A DNA stretch of 61,329 bases from assembly GCA_000961765.1 (NCBI GenBank), contig LADT01000014.1, forward strand, positions 1 through 61,329. The letters run 5' to 3'. Below, piece after piece: positions 27,018 to 34,615 of the stretch (position 1 is the stretch's first letter; every line of letters begins with the position of its first letter). The position numbers and the translations under genes are program-made. Under the pieces are notes generated by a model that saw nothing but the letters and a program-made list of their open reading frames with translations, searched no databases and was not told where the DNA came from. The stretch is from Clostridiaceae bacterium BRH_c20a (GTDB taxonomy: Bacteria > Bacillota > Peptococcia > Peptococcales > BICA1-8).

Positions 27018-27740
27018 TTATAAAGTAGTTTCATCCCAGTTAATCAGAATCCTGCCGCACTGCTCACAGGTATATATATTATGCCCTTCATTAATATTTT
27101 TCAAGTGTAATATTGGAATCTCCACTCTGCACCCGGAGCATAATCCACTTTCCACCCTTGCTATACCTGCATTTTTAAATGACTTCTGTATTCTTTGGTA
27201 TTTTTTTAATAAGTTTTCTTCCAGTAAATTTTCTAGCTCTCCCTGCTTTTTCATAGCAGATTCCTTAGCGTCTTCCAGTTGTTTTTTGTTTTTTTGGTAG
27301 GTTTTGACCCCTTTATAATAGGCCTTTTTTAAGTCTTCTAGTTGACCGGATATACGATTTAATAACTGAACCTTATCTTCTAGTTTATCCATATCTGCTA
27401 ATACTAGATCCTCAAACTGGCTTGTTTGCTCCCTTAGTTGGTCAAGCTTCACCTTCATGCTCTCTAGTTCCTTAGGGTTATTACAGCTACCCTCATAGAG
27501 CTTTTGCTCTTGCACTACTCTTTTGGATTCCAAGTCAGCTAGGTCTCTTTCAATTTTTTTTGCACTTTTCTCTAACTTAGCAATATCATTTTGCTCTTTT
27601 TCTACAGCTGTCTCAATATCACTAATATTATTTTGCATCTCCTTAAGACTTATTACCAGCTCTCTTTGTTTTATTTCCTTGGAAATTCTCTCTAAATCCC
27701 GATCTACTACTTGAAGCTCCCATAAAGCTTTTAAATGCAT
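27018..27740 (-). CDS. Coiled-coil protein with C-terminal C4 zinc ribbon
   Basis: 240 residues: a long charged coiled coil (about 10-185) followed by a four-Cys zinc ribbon, CSGCRVEIP near 200 and CEQCGRILI near 225. This is the conserved bacterial family with a zf-RING_7 domain, found next to Nif3 and trmK in Clostridia. Function is not established; it may act with Nif3 or in nucleic-acid handling. ATG at 27740 follows CAGGAGG. The gene lies downstream of Nif3 but a terminator separates them. Confidence 0.85.
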   Translation of the reverse strand: MHLKALWELQVVDRDLERISKEIKQRELVISLKEMQNNISDIETAVEKEQNDIAKLEKSAKKIERDLADLESKRVVQEQKLYEGSCNNPKELESMKVKLDQLREQTSQFEDLVLADMDKLEDKVQLLNRISGQLEDLKKAYYKGVKTYQKNKKQLEDAKESAMKKQGELENLLEENLLKKYQRIQKSFKNAGIARVESGLCSGCRVEIPILHLKNINEGHNIYTCEQCGRILINWDETTL

Positions 27741-27787
27741 AATTAATACCTCCTGAATTAGTTACTGGTGACTCATAATAAAAGGCA

Positions 27788-27840
27788 ATGGTGTATGGTA
27801 TGGTGTATGGTCTATAGTCGATGGTCCATAGTCTATTGTT
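27788..27840. repeat. Period-7 array, CTATGGT type
   Basis: Degenerate tandem heptamers (GTGTATG, GTCTATA, GTCGATG, GTCCATA) between the zinc-ribbon gene and Nif3. Same family as 49307-49376 and 61284-61329. Confidence 0.7.
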
Positions 27841-27865
27841 AAATAATAGTATCTTGCTAAAATAT

Positions 27866-27899
27866 AAAAAGGATAGGGCACCAAAAAAGTGTCCTATCC
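27866..27899 (-). terminator. Terminator of the trmK-Nif3 unit
   Basis: 11-12 bp stem at 27871-27899 with loop, then TTTTT on the minus strand. The Nif3 stop codon lies inside the upstream arm, so gene end and terminator overlap. Confidence 0.9.
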
Positions 27900-29012
27900 G
27901 TAATAAACCTTAAAAGGATTAGTATTAACTTGTGACTCAATAATTTCAATTTGTTTTATGTCTAAGCTATTACGCAAAAAATCAGCAACCACCTTTACGA
28001 CGGGATGTTCAGTTGAAAAATGTCCGGCATCAATTAACGATAAACCCAAGCTTTCAGCCTCTTGAGCCTCATGATATTTGACATCACCTGTGATAAACAC
28101 CTGAGCACCTTTTTCCACGGCTAGTTTTATTAAACTAGCACCGCTACCGCCGCATAAAGCCACATTTTTAATATTTTTATCAATATCGCCGACAAAGCGG
28201 ATGTCGCTAATGTCTAGGACAGTTTTGACTTTTTCAATTAATTCAGCCATAGTCAATTCTTTCTCGTAGCTACCTAAACGCCCTAGACCGGAATATTTAC
28301 CATTATTTTCCAGTGGATATAGGTCATATGCTACTTCTTCATATGGATGGGCCTTAATCATGGCAAGGAGAACCTGTTCAACCTTCTCTTGAGGTACTAT
28401 TGTTTCAATTCGGTATTCCTCTACTTTTTCTAACTGACCCTGAGCACCTATATAAGGGTTTATTCCTTCTAAAGGTCTAAATGTCCCGGTACCGGAAAGT
28501 TGAAAAGTACAATTGGAATAATTACCAATATGCCCTGCACCTTTTTCACCCATAGCAGCTCGCACCTGGTCCTCAAAACCTGCGGGAACAAAGACAACAA
28601 TCTTTATATATTGTTCTTTCCAACTAGGAAAAAGAATCTGGACATTGTTTAATTCAAGCTTCTTGGCAAGAATATCATTGACACCACCTATAGTGGAATC
28701 AAGATTAGTATGGGCACAATAAAGATTAATATTAGCCTGTATTAATAGTTGAATAATTCTCCCTTGCGGATTATCCCAGCGAATATTCTCTAAGGGGTTA
28801 AAGAAAGGAGTATGATGAACAATAAGTAAATCAACACCTTTACTTACAGCTTCTTCTACAACAGGCAAAGTTGCATCTAGGGTAACCATAACCTTTTTTA
28901 TTATTGAATTAGGATCACCTATCTGAAGCCCTATTTTATCCCAGCTCTCAGCATGCTTAGGAGGGGCTAAGGTTTCCATAGTCCTTATTATATCTCTGCA
29001 TCTAAGCGGCAT
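27894..29012 (-). CDS. Nif3-like dinuclear metal center protein (YqfO type)
   Basis: Widespread Nif3/GTP cyclohydrolase I type 2-like fold; exact role is debated. About 372 residues, longer than the short Nif3 forms because a PII-like domain is inserted in the middle (about 130-230), as in B. subtilis YqfO. Metal ligands visible: VHHTPFF near 66, HTNLDS near 104, and DAGHFSTEHP near 325. The ATG at 29012 is spaced from GGTGAT; the longer frame to 29039 lacks a site. It overlaps the end of trmK by 25 bases. Confidence 0.9.
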   Translation of the reverse strand: MPLRCRDIIRTMETLAPPKHAESWDKIGLQIGDPNSIIKKVMVTLDATLPVVEEAVSKGVDLLIVHHTPFFNPLENIRWDNPQGRIIQLLIQANINLYCAHTNLDSTIGGVNDILAKKLELNNVQILFPSWKEQYIKIVVFVPAGFEDQVRAAMGEKGAGHIGNYSNCTFQLSGTGTFRPLEGINPYIGAQGQLEKVEEYRIETIVPQEKVEQVLLAMIKAHPYEEVAYDLYPLENNGKYSGLGRLGSYEKELTMAELIEKVKTVLDISDIRFVGDIDKNIKNVALCGGSGASLIKLAVEKGAQVFITGDVKYHEAQEAESLGLSLIDAGHFSTEHPVVKVVADFLRNSLDIKQIEIIESQVNTNPFKVYYG

Positions 29013-29695
29013 TTTATCACCTGCCCTATCTTTTCCCACTTTTGTCTAATAGCTTCAGTCTTTTCTCTAGCATCTTGACTGCTGCCGTGCTCTAATTGTT
29101 GTAAAATTCCTTCGTCTCCTTTTTTCTGGCTCTTTAAGTAGTCTACCAGATGAAGCTGGAATTTTTCCACCAACTTAGGACCCAGAAATAAATAGATATC
29201 ATTCTCTATTTTCATTTTTCCTGGTTCTAAAACTATTATCTCATAGAAGCGCTCATCTTCATAGACAATTTCTTCATCGATAATTTTCCAGTTATTATGT
29301 ATCGCCCAGGCTCGCACAGATTCTGCACCGATATTTGGCTGTAATATCAAGCGCTGCAGCTGATTTAGGACCTGAGGACTTCGGAGTAAAATTTTCCTGA
29401 TAGTTGCCCCTCCCATGCCAGCTATGATAACAGTCTGAGCTTCTCCCGGCTCTAAGGGTTCCAATCCATCTCCTAAGCGGACCGATATCCTATCAGCCAG
29501 TAGTAAAGAGCGGACCTGCTTTTGGGCAACTTCTAAAGGACCTGCACTAACATCAATTGCGATAGCTGAAGGTGCAATTTTTTCCTGAACAAGATAGCTT
29601 GGTAATAGGGCATGATCTGTTCCTATATCTGCTACCACAGTTCCCAAAGGAACGAAGTCGGCTATTTGTTTTAAACGTTTTGATAATCTGACCAT
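28988..29695 (-). CDS. trmK: tRNA (adenine(22)-N1)-methyltransferase TrmK
   Basis: SAM-dependent methyltransferase for m1A22 in tRNA. 235 residues: SAM-binding motif ADIGTDHALLP near 22, acidic loop GDGLEPL near 75, IIAGMGGATI near 90 and the QPN catalytic-site motif near 118. A helical C-terminal tail follows, as in the family. It is upstream of Nif3 with overlap, the usual Firmicute pairing. GTG or ATG start at 29695 is uncertain. Confidence 0.92.
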   Translation of the reverse strand: MVRLSKRLKQIADFVPLGTVVADIGTDHALLPSYLVQEKIAPSAIAIDVSAGPLEVAQKQVRSLLLADRISVRLGDGLEPLEPGEAQTVIIAGMGGATIRKILLRSPQVLNQLQRLILQPNIGAESVRAWAIHNNWKIIDEEIVYEDERFYEIIVLEPGKMKIENDIYLFLGPKLVEKFQLHLVDYLKSQKKGDEGILQQLEHGSSQDAREKTEAIRQKWEKIGQVIKCRLDAEI

Positions 29696-29852
29696 TTTCC
29701 ACCCCTAATATGGTAACTAAAAGCTACTACTATCATAACTAAAAATATATTTTTTAACAAATTTATTCTAAAATAATAAAACAATATTCCTTAACATGGC
29801 AGAATGATTTTACTTTTTATCACACAAACTAAACTCTAAGGAGGTGATTACT

Positions 29853-30179
29853 TTGAACCTGCTAAGAAAAAGAATGAACAATAAAAAAATGCTCAAAGGC
29901 ATGTCACCTATTGGATTATTGGCTATTGGCGGACTTTTAGCACTGTCTTTAAACCCCAGAGCAAAAAAAGCTGCCAAGCGAGCCGTAATGTCTGCAGACA
30001 AAGGTGCCAGAAAAGCTCTTAAGGTTTCAAATGCTGTCTTAGATGATGTAAGGAAAAACATGGGGAAAATAATTAATAATTCTGATATACGCTCAGAAAT
30101 CGCTAATTTGACAAGCCCTATTAATAAAGTAAGAGTAAGAAAAAGAGGCCTATTTATCGGAATGAGAAATAAAAAGTGA
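29853..30179 (+). CDS. Small basic protein of unknown function
   Basis: The only plus-strand gene in the stretch up to the ger operon. A near-perfect AAGGAGGTG lies at 29838-29846 and the TTG at 29853, eight bases on, is the likely start; the GTG at 29844 lies in the ribosome site. About 108 residues, strongly basic, with a hydrophobic stretch MSPIGLLAIGGLLALSL near residues 17-33 and an Ala/Lys-rich helix after it. It resembles a small membrane-anchored or DNA-compaction type protein but I recognise no family. It is followed by a terminator and faces the small gene at 30232-30474 tail to tail. Confidence 0.7.
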   Translation: MNLLRKRMNNKKMLKGMSPIGLLAIGGLLALSLNPRAKKAAKRAVMSADKGARKALKVSNAVLDDVRKNMGKIINNSDIRSEIANLTSPINKVRVRKRGLFIGMRNKK

Positions 30180-30203
30180 CCGGAAAAACCGGTCCTTTTT
30201 CAG
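30178..30203 (+). terminator. Terminator of the small plus-strand gene
   Basis: Arms GACCGG and CCGGTC around an A-rich loop, then CTTTTT. It begins at the stop codon. Confidence 0.8.
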
Positions 30204-30231
30204 TTATTTTCTTTTACTCTAAAGCTAATTA

Positions 30232-30474
30232 TTACATTCCACTCATTAGTTTAATTTTCATTAATGAAATTCCTTGCATCAGATTATCCCCGGATTCCTT
30301 ACTCCTAATCTTTAAATATTGATACAAATCACCTAAAAAATTTTCTAATATTTTTGCAGTTTGTTCTTTTTTTTGTGGTGATCCCTTTCTAATTTCCACC
30401 ACTTCATCAATAATGACATGAATCTCATCCATTACTTCCTTTAGCCTGTTCTCGAAATTTTTAACATCTGACAA
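30232..30474 (-). CDS. Small helical protein of unknown function
   Basis: 80 residues, mainly amphipathic helix with alternating charge (SDVKNFENRLKEVMDEIHVI), no Cys and no membrane segment. GGGAGG lies seven or eight bases before the TTG start at 30474. No recognised family; neighbours give no hint. Confidence 0.55.
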   Translation of the reverse strand: MSDVKNFENRLKEVMDEIHVIIDEVVEIRKGSPQKKEQTAKILENFLGDLYQYLKIRSKESGDNLMQGISLMKIKLMSGM

Positions 30475-30614
30475 AACAATTCCTCCCTTTGAAAACGGCT
30501 TTGCCGTTTTGTACCCTACATTGGTTACAGTGCTCGTGCCCTAGTAGTCAATTTAACATAGAAAAAGCCTTCATTATAATATAGTATTAAGTTGCATAAA
30601 AAACGACACAAAAA

Positions 30615-30637
30615 AACCTGCAAAAGCAGGTTTTTTT
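30615..30637. terminator. Bidirectional hairpin terminator
   Basis: Arms AACCTGC and GCAGGTT around AAAA, flanked by A and T runs on both sides. It can end the ECF operon on minus. Confidence 0.85.
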
Positions 30638-30727
30638 GTAGACTACAGATCGTTGATGTACTGTCATGATTTCGTTTCGTGGCAGATGAAACGCATAATA
30701 ATTGCGAGAACTAGCTTTGTGACAAGT

Positions 30728-31429
30728 TTAATCTTGGGTCTGAGATTGCTTCGCTCCGCTCGCAATGACAGGAGTGGTTTCACCCGTAATGACAGGAGTA
30801 GGTGGTTCTTCAGTTATTTTTTTTGATTTCTTTAATATATTCCATCCCAATAGAACTGCTAATGCTGGAAGGAAGCTGTCTTGCAAGACTCGGAAAATAC
30901 GATAATCAACAAACATCCTGCCCACATCAAAAAAAATGTTAATTATAGCAAATCCACCAGTTCCAACCAATACCCAGCCTGCCCATTTGCTCTCTTTATT
31001 TGTAATTATCTGATCCAGATATTCGGGCTTGATAAATTCTTTATCCCAACCCTCAATATTTAGAAATCTAGCTTTCTTTACATGATAACTGTCAAAAAAG
31101 CTGTAAAACCAAATAACTGCGGCGAAAAACAGGAATTCTTCAGCAAGGGTCGCCGATATTACTAACAGTGCAACAAAGCTTAGCATAATTTGCACGCCGC
31201 GCTTCATTGCCCCCTGTTGCATTTGTCCTGCACCTGGAACTAAGCTGCATAAGAAATGAAAGAGCACTCTTAATTTCCCTTCCTTGTGTTTTTTATATCC
31301 GACCTCCATGCAATGCTTACAAACGTTCTCACCATTAATACTAAGACGACAATCCCCACAAATAGGCTGATTGCACTGCCTGCAAATATAAGCTGCTTCC
31401 TTTTCTTCATGGTACTTACATTTCATCAT
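30728..31429 (-). CDS. B-box-type zinc finger membrane protein
   Basis: About 233 residues. N-terminal zinc finger with Cys/His pairs (CKYHEEKEAAYICRQC, CGDCRLS, CKHC) over residues 2-40, then membrane segments near 55-75, 80-100, 105-122 and 150-190. The ATG at 31429 follows GGAGGAGGAG and overlaps the anti-sigma gene by 14 bases, so it is the third gene of the ECF unit. The last dozen residues (PVIASGAKQSQ) are the translation of a dispersed intergenic repeat, so the natural C-terminus was probably earlier. Function unknown; membrane location next to an anti-sigma suggests a part in the same signal path. Confidence 0.8.
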   Translation of the reverse strand: MMKCKYHEEKEAAYICRQCNQPICGDCRLSINGENVCKHCMEVGYKKHKEGKLRVLFHFLCSLVPGAGQMQQGAMKRGVQIMLSFVALLVISATLAEEFLFFAAVIWFYSFFDSYHVKKARFLNIEGWDKEFIKPEYLDQIITNKESKWAGWVLVGTGGFAIINIFFDVGRMFVDYRIFRVLQDSFLPALAVLLGWNILKKSKKITEEPPTPVITGETTPVIASGAKQSQTQD

Positions 31430-31886
31430 TAACTCCTCCTCCTTTCCAAATTTCACTATTCCAACTTACCCGTTCATAGATTTGCATATATTTGCCGCTT
31501 AATTCTTGCACCATAATAAATCCTTTTTCCACTGACTTTTCCAAGGGTATATCAGTAAAGAGCACAGACCAATTTATTAAAATCCCGAGAATACCTGCAA
31601 CAACTAACCCTCGCCCAATATTTCTATACCAGTTAACAAGCCAATAATTCTTAAAACTCTTCGGAGGTGCTATTGTTCTAATGGCGTGCATAACTTGCAG
31701 AGTAAAATCTTGAGGTGGTTCAAGCTCTAGAACGTTGAAACTAGCTTCTAGCTCCTTCCACTGTGAGTAGTTCTCCCGGCAGTCAGTACAAGAAACCAAA
31801 TGGGCTGCTACCAGCTCTTTTTCTTTTTCTGCTAAATCCCCTTGATTATAGGCATAAATTTTAGGCTCCATTTGGTGACAGCTCAT
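31416..31886 (-). CDS. Zinc-finger anti-sigma factor (ZAS type)
   Basis: 156 residues. N-terminal zinc-binding anti-sigma domain with HLVSCTDC near residues 29-36, a following helical segment, one membrane helix near 90-110 (GRGLVVAGILGILINWSVLF) and a short extracytoplasmic tail. It should hold the ECF sigma factor at the membrane. ATG at 31886 is preceded by AGGAGGTGG and overlaps the sigma gene by 26 bases, so the two proteins are made in balance. Confidence 0.9.
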   Translation of the reverse strand: MSCHQMEPKIYAYNQGDLAEKEKELVAAHLVSCTDCRENYSQWKELEASFNVLELEPPQDFTLQVMHAIRTIAPPKSFKNYWLVNWYRNIGRGLVVAGILGILINWSVLFTDIPLEKSVEKGFIMVQELSGKYMQIYERVSWNSEIWKGGGVNDEM

Positions 31887-32433
31887 TTTGGACCACCTCC
31901 TGTTTGGTAGTTAATTGTTCCCTAAGGCATTTTTTACCACGATAAATTCTAGTCTCAACTGTTTTAACCGGAAGCTTTAGAATATCGCCAATTTCACTAT
32001 AGCTAAGTCCTTGGTTATGGTATAAAAGTAAGACCTTTCGGTATTTTTCCGGCAAGTGATTTAAAGCATTTTGTAGCCATAAAGTTTTTTCCTTTTTTAG
32101 GTATATTTCCTCAGGTGAAGATTCCCTGCCAACATTTTGTAGTTCGTCCAATTCCGTGAACTGGGGCTCCCGCTTATTTTTCCGCTGCCAATCGATACCT
32201 TTATGTACAGCAAGCCGATATAACCAGGTAGAAAATTTAGACCGATTATCAAAGTTTTCAAGCTGTAGATAACAGTGAATAAATATTTCCTGACTTAGGT
32301 CTTGGGCTCGGGGGTAATCATAGGTAAATTTATAAGCTAGCTTAAAAATTGCATTTTTATATTTATCAACCAATAAAGCATAAGATTCCTGATCACCATT
32401 AAGTATTTTTAAGACTAATTCCGAATCATTCAT
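31861..32433 (-). CDS. ECF-type RNA polymerase sigma factor
   Basis: 190 residues with region 2 (ALLVDKYKNAIFKLAYKF, DYPRAQDLSQEIFI, STWLYRLAVH) and region 4 (LPEKYRKVLLLYHNQGLSYSEIGDILKLP, then VKTVETRIYRGKK) separated by a short linker, typical of the SigW/SigV-like ECF group. It heads a three-gene unit with the anti-sigma and zinc-finger membrane protein. Such units commonly respond to envelope stress and autoregulate; no -35/-10 pair could be confirmed upstream. Confidence 0.92.
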   Translation of the reverse strand: MNDSELVLKILNGDQESYALLVDKYKNAIFKLAYKFTYDYPRAQDLSQEIFIHCYLQLENFDNRSKFSTWLYRLAVHKGIDWQRKNKREPQFTELDELQNVGRESSPEEIYLKKEKTLWLQNALNHLPEKYRKVLLLYHNQGLSYSEIGDILKLPVKTVETRIYRGKKCLREQLTTKQEVVQNELSPNGA

Positions 32434-32767
32434 ATCGAACGAACCACCCCCTTATCCTTACATTATAGTTAGACGAAGAAAATTAAGAAAATACTTCAAA
32501 AAAATTATTTTTTAAGAAATTATTTTTAAGTGGCTAGTGGTTAGTATCAAGCTTCTAACAGGGAAAGGGGACACACCGAAAAAGGAAGGGGGACACACCT
32601 GCTGAAGCTTGGGATATTTATTTTAAACAGGAGTGTCCCCAGTGGACATGGGATATTTATTTTAGACAGGAATGTCCCCAATGGACATGGGATATCTATT
32701 AAGACAGGAATGTCCCCAGTGGACAAGTATCTTGCCCCTTGCTTCTTGCACCCTGCCTCTTGAATGC
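32434..32767. other. Intergenic between the ECF unit and the tRNA genes
   Basis: Holds the 39-base tandem repeat described at 32611-32725, short GGGGACACA units before it, and otherwise no gene. Confidence 0.5.
32611..32725. repeat. Three tandem copies of a 39-base unit
   Basis: Units start at 32611, 32650 and 32689, each reading GGGATAT..ATT, then ACAGGA, TGTCCCC and GTGGACA. TGTCCCC pairs with upstream GGGGACA, so hairpins are possible. The third copy has a two- to three-base deletion. Confidence 0.85.
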
Positions 32768-32800
32768 AAAAAACCTGCCGCTTTTGCGACAGGTTTTTTT
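32768..32800 (-). terminator. Terminator of the tRNA cluster
   Basis: Arms AACCTGCCGC and GCGACAGGTT around TTTT-type loop, with A and T runs on either side. It follows the tRNA-Val gene on the minus strand. Confidence 0.85.
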
Positions 32801-32802
32801 AA

Positions 32803-32878
32803 TGGTGGGCGATGACGGGATCGAACCGCCGACCCCCTGCTTGTAAGGCAGGTGCTCTCCCAGCTGAGCTAATCGCCC
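32803..32878 (-). tRNA. tRNA-Val(TAC)
   Basis: Acceptor arms GGGCGAT/ATCGCCC, T-loop GGTTCGATCCC, anticodon loop CTTACAA giving TAC, and an encoded 3' CCA. 76 nt. Confidence 0.96.
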
Positions 32879-32980
32879 ATACATGAGGCAGGATGCATGA
32901 TGCAGGAGGCAAGATTTTGTAGAATCTCCAAGCAAATTCTCTATATCCTGCTCTTGCTTCTGGTCTCTTGCTTCTTGAAT

Positions 32981-33057
32981 TGGTGACGCGTACGGGATTC
33001 GAACCCGTGGATGCCAGCGTGAAAGGCTGGTGAGTTAAGCCGCTTCTCCAACGCGCC
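32981..33057 (-). tRNA. tRNA-Glu(TTC)
   Basis: Acceptor GGCGCGT/ACGCGTC, T-loop GGTTCGAATCC, anticodon loop CTTTCAC giving TTC, encoded CCA. 77 nt. Confidence 0.95.
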
Positions 33058-33165
33058 ATGACATGAGGCAGGACGCATGATTCAAGAGGAAAGATTTTAT
33101 CAAACAACACAATACGCAGATTCTTCTGCATCCTGCTTCTTGATTCTTGCCTCTTGTTTCTTGTT

Positions 33166-33240
33166 TGGTGGGCCCACCTGGGATTGAACCAGGGACCGTC
33201 CGGTTATGAGCCGGATGCTCTACCGCTGAGCTATAGGCCC
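33166..33240 (-). tRNA. tRNA with CAT anticodon (Met or lysidine-Ile2)
   Basis: Acceptor GGGCCTA/TGGGCCC-like, T-loop GGTTCAATCCC, anticodon loop CTCATAA giving CAT, encoded CCA, 75 nt. The first acceptor pair is G-C and the anticodon stem lacks three G-C pairs in a row, so it is not the initiator. Elongator Met and Ile2 cannot be told apart safely by eye. Confidence 0.93.
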
Positions 33241-33352
33241 AAAGAGAAAAATCATAAGCAGAACCATGTGCGACAAAAACTATTATACGAAAAATATGCA
33301 CGTAAGTCAACAGGAAGGTTCTGCCATAACACTATTTTTAAGTAATTTTGAG

Positions 33353-33428
33353 TTCTACAGTTCTACAGTGCTACAGGAAAACCACAATTTCTTTTTCTGT
33401 AGCACTGTAGCACTATCGCACTGTCATG
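33353..33428. repeat. Period-8 CTACAGTG-type arrays, two inverted copies
   Basis: CTACAGTT/CTACAGTG units at 33353-33378 and their complement CTGTAGCA at 33398-33428 can form a long hairpin between rpoD and the tRNA genes. Confidence 0.6.
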
Positions 33429-33502
33429 CAGTATATCCCTTGAGCCACACACTAATTTTTTAAGCTCGCCCACTGACCTTTAGTATAGCAGTATTAGCAA
33501 GA

Positions 33503-34597
33503 TCAGTCCAGGTAGTCCTTTAGTTTGCGACTTCTACTGGGGTGGCGCAGCTTCCTCAATGCCTTAGCTTCAATCTGCCGTATCCGTTCTCTTGTCACGC
33601 CAAACTCTTGACCTACTTCTTCTAAGGTCCTGGCACGGCCATCATCTAGCCCAAAACGCAAACGCAATACTTTTTCTTCTCTTGGTGTTAAAGTATCTAG
33701 CACGCCTTCTAATTGTTCCTTCAACAATATATAAGAGGCTGCTTCCGCTGGGGCAGGAGCATCTTCATCTTCGATAAAGTCCCCTAAATGACTATCTTCT
33801 TCCTCACCTATGGGTGTCTCCAAGGAAACAGGCTCTTGGGCAATTTTCATTATTTCCCTAACCCGTTCTACTGGAATATCCATTTCCTTAGCAATCTCAT
33901 CAGGAGAGGGTTCTCTTCCTAATTCTTGCAGCAAATGACGGGAAACTCGAATTAATTTGTTGATGGTTTCTACCATATGAACAGGAATCCTGATAGTACG
34001 AGCCTGATCTGCTATAGCTCGAGTTATAGCCTGCCTAATCCACCAGGTAGCATAGGTGCTAAATTTAAAACCTTTACGAAAATCAAATTTCTCCACCGCT
34101 TTTATTAGACCTAGGTTACCTTCTTGAATTAGATCTAAAAACATCATCCCACGACCAACATAACGCTTTGCAATACTTACTACCAGACGTAAATTAGCTT
34201 CAGCTAGACGCCTTTTTGCCTCTTCATCACCTTGTTCCATACGCTTTGCTAATTCAACTTCTTCTTCTGCGTTCAAAAGAGGTACCCTGCCAATTTCTTT
34301 TAAATACATACGAACGGGGTCATCTATCCCAACACCTTCTGGAATAGATAAATCCAATTCAGCCTCATCTTCCTCAGGCCTAGGTTCAACGACATTAAGC
34401 TGGTCTAAGGCACTATCGTCTGCCACTACCTCAATACCCATAGACCCAAGGTGCTCATAGACTTCATCTATTTGGTCAGGAGTTAATTCAACACCCTGTA
34501 AGGTATCCATTATTTCCTGGTAAGTTAAAGCCCCTCGTTTTTTACCTTTTTCTACTAAATCCTTAACACCTTCAATTTTTAATTTTTCTTCTTTCAA
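33503..34597 (-). CDS. rpoD: Primary sigma factor RpoD/SigA
   Basis: Housekeeping sigma of RNA polymerase, 364 residues, the compact Firmicute form with a short acidic region 1. Region 1.2 starts at [17 protein letters not shown] near 91; region 2 has [14 protein letters not shown] and the -10-reading [14 protein letters not shown] near 193; region 3 follows; region 4.2 is [20 protein letters not shown] near 323. It lies 18 bases downstream of dnaG, the classic macromolecular-synthesis pair. Confidence 0.98.
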   Translation of the reverse strand: MKEEKLKIEGVKDLVEKGKKRGALTYQEIMDTLQGVELTPDQIDEVYEHLGSMGIEVVADDSALDQLNVVEPRPEEDEAELDLSIPEGVGIDDPVRMYLKEIGRVPLLNAEEEVELAKRMEQGDEEAKRRLAEANLRLVVSIAKRYVGRGMMFLDLIQEGNLGLIKAVEKFDFRKGFKFSTYATWWIRQAITRAIADQARTIRIPVHMVETINKLIRVSRHLLQELGREPSPDEIAKEMDIPVERVREIMKIAQEPVSLETPIGEEEDSHLGDFIEDEDAPAPAEAASYILLKEQLEGVLDTLTPREEKVLRLRFGLDDGRARTLEEVGQEFGVTRERIRQIEAKALRKLRHPSRSRKLKDYLD

Positions 34598-34615
34598 GGT
34601 CTGTTCCCCCCTTCC

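Noticed and set aside
32699-33310. Open frames running through the tRNA genes
   Set aside because: They are translations of tRNA sequence and have no ribosome site or family match.
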